6,074 bases of DNA from JANOXC01 sp031418215. GTDB taxonomy: Bacteria; Bacteroidota; Bacteroidia; AKYH767-A; OLB10. The stretch's first letter is position 1; every line of letters starts with the position of its first letter. The stretch is taken from the NCBI GenBank assembly GCA_031418215.1, contig JANOXC010000194.1, positions 1 to 6,074 on the forward strand, read 5' to 3'. Position numbers and translations under genes: made by a program. This document shows positions 5,201 through 6,074 of the stretch, one piece after another. A model generated the notes under the pieces. The model worked only from the letters and a program-made list of their open reading frames with translations, had not been told where the DNA came from and searched no databases.

Positions 5201-6074
5201 AAAAAGCTTTATATATTCCCGTATAATTCGCAGGCGTAATCGCCAGCAATTGTTTTTTCAAATCAGTATTCACATCCAATCCATTGATGAATTGATGCAT
5301 GGCTGCCTTGTCTATTTTTTTTCCTGTACGCGTTAATTCTTTTAGAAGCTCATAAGGATTCGGAGATCCTTCCTTTCGTAAAATAGTTTGAATAGCTTCT
5401 GCAATCACGGCCCAGTTATCATCCAGATCAGCATGAATTTCTTTTTCATTCACCGTCAATTTATCCAATCCTTTTAAAAGCGATTTGCATGCAATCAACG
5501 TATGCGCAAAAGGAACACCGATATTTCTTAATACGGTAGAGTCGGTAAGGTCACGTTGCAGACGGGAAATAGGAAGCTTGGCCGACATATATTCTAAAAG
5601 CGAATTCGACATTCCTAAATTTCCCTCTGCATTTTCGAAATCAATGGGATTTACTTTGTGTGGCATTGCCGATGAACCTACCTCGTCCTTCACTACTTTC
5701 TGTGTGAAGAAATTCATAGAGATGTATGTCCAGCAATCGCGGCAAAGATCAATGAGTATTGTATTAATACGTTTCATAGCGTCAAACAATGCGGCCATGT
5801 TATCGTAATGTTCAATCTGCGTTGTGTAGGGTGAGCGATTCAACCCAAGACGACTAATAAACTGATCGGCAAAGGTGATCCAGTCAATTTCGGGATATGC
5901 AGCATGGTGTGCATTAAAATTTCCTGTAGCACCGCCGAACTTGGCAGAGTATGGAATAGCCTTCATTAACTCCAATTGTGATGTAATACGATGATGGAAT
6001 ATATAGATCTCCTTACCAAGTAATGTTGGTGATGCAGGTTGCGCGTGTGTGCGAGCCAGCAACGGTCTCTTTTC
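5199..6074 (-). CDS. purB: Adenylosuccinate lyase, C-terminal two thirds (5' end beyond window)
   Basis: Adenylosuccinate lyase splits fumarate from SAICAR and from adenylosuccinate in purine biosynthesis, acting in the cytosol as a homotetramer of the fumarase/aspartase superfamily. The 291 visible residues start EKRPLLARTHAQPASP and run off the right edge, so TTG at 6062-6060 is an internal leucine, not the start. About 160 N-terminal residues are missing, judging from the roughly 450-residue family length. THAQP (from about 6047) carries the catalytic His equivalent to E. coli His171. The superfamily signature GSSAMPHKVNP (5678-5646) holds the catalytic Ser of the flexible loop. YTTQIEHYD, PIDFENAEGNLG and LPISRLQRDLTDSTVLRN are typical of the E. 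coli-type PurB. The gene converges with the lutA-like gene. Its stop codon abuts a heptamer repeat. Nothing in the visible part suggests loss of function. Confidence 0.95.
   Translation of the reverse strand, partial: EKRPLLARTHAQPASPTLLGKEIYIFHHRITSQLELMKAIPYSAKFGGATGNFNAHHAAYPEIDWITFADQFISRLGLNRSPYTTQIEHYDNMAALFDAMKRINTILIDLCRDCWTYISMNFFTQKVVKDEVGSSAMPHKVNPIDFENAEGNLGMSNSLLEYMSAKLPISRLQRDLTDSTVLRNIGVPFAHTLIACKSLLKGLDKLTVNEKEIHADLDDNWAVIAEAIQTILRKEGSPNPYELLKELTRTGKKIDKAAMHQFINGLDVNTDLKKQLLAITPANYTGIYKAF

Noticed and set aside
5154..5336. 60-codon plus-strand frame beginning MPNTQYP
   Set aside because: It starts in the heptamer repeat and runs antisense through the purB 3' end; it has no family features and is a shadow.
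5485..5808. 107-codon plus-strand frame antisense to purB
   Set aside because: It is fully antisense to the most conserved part of PurB, whose reading frame explains the sequence.
6060..6062. TTG (minus strand) as the purB start
   Set aside because: The codons upstream continue in frame to the edge (EKRP), and the family needs about 160 more N-terminal residues.
1..6074. A new multi-gene defence, mobile or secretion system in the window
   Set aside because: The genes are separate units with known or plain families, there are no nucleases, transposases, integrases or phage proteins, and three of the gaps show independent promoter or termination signals.

Overview
The window looks like a piece of chromosome from a member of the Bacteroidota, probably an environmental Chitinophagales/Sphingobacteriales/Saprospiraceae-type organism. 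Four things point there: a secreted protein with a C-terminal type IX secretion (T9SS) sorting domain; promoter-like boxes of the Bacteroidota form TTG/TTTG-N20-21-TAnnTTTG; the lack of Shine-Dalgarno motifs before the genes; and AT-rich DNA with housekeeping proteins that read like Bacteroidota versions. The genus cannot be fixed from this sequence.

Layout, left to right. (1) Positions 1-527 hold the 3' end of a surface or secreted protein: the tail of a PKD-like domain followed by a C2-like beta-sandwich. (2) Positions 528-742 are intergenic. They carry a roughly 120-bp element with imperfect 30-bp inverted terminal arms and internal hairpins, then a promoter lying almost on top of the next start codon. 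(3) Positions 743-2074 encode a 12-TM major-facilitator permease of the UMF1/Atg22-like family with a GTG start. (4) A good Bacteroidota promoter at 2080-2112 precedes 2182-4236, a 684-residue secreted protein with 13 Asp-box (sialidase/BNR-type) repeats at a regular 41-residue spacing and a T9SS sorting domain. (5) Positions 4313-5035 encode a LutA/YkgE-type protein with two cysteine-rich CCG domains, standing without lutB or lutC on either side. (6) A 163-bp AT-rich gap between convergent genes contains a heptanucleotide tandem repeat that runs into the stop codon of the last gene. (7) Positions 5199-6074 on the minus strand are the C-terminal two thirds of adenylosuccinate lyase (purB), cut by the window edge.

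The genes do not form an obvious pathway. They appear to be separate transcription units: a surface protein, a transporter, a secreted propeller protein, an Fe-S protein linked to lactate oxidation, and a purine biosynthesis enzyme. I see no CRISPR array, tRNA, rRNA, transposase or phage gene, and nothing that makes a convincing new multi-gene system. The most interesting items are the inverted-repeat element, the heptamer repeat at the purB stop codon, the probable leaderless GTG start of the permease, and the 13-blade Asp-box protein.
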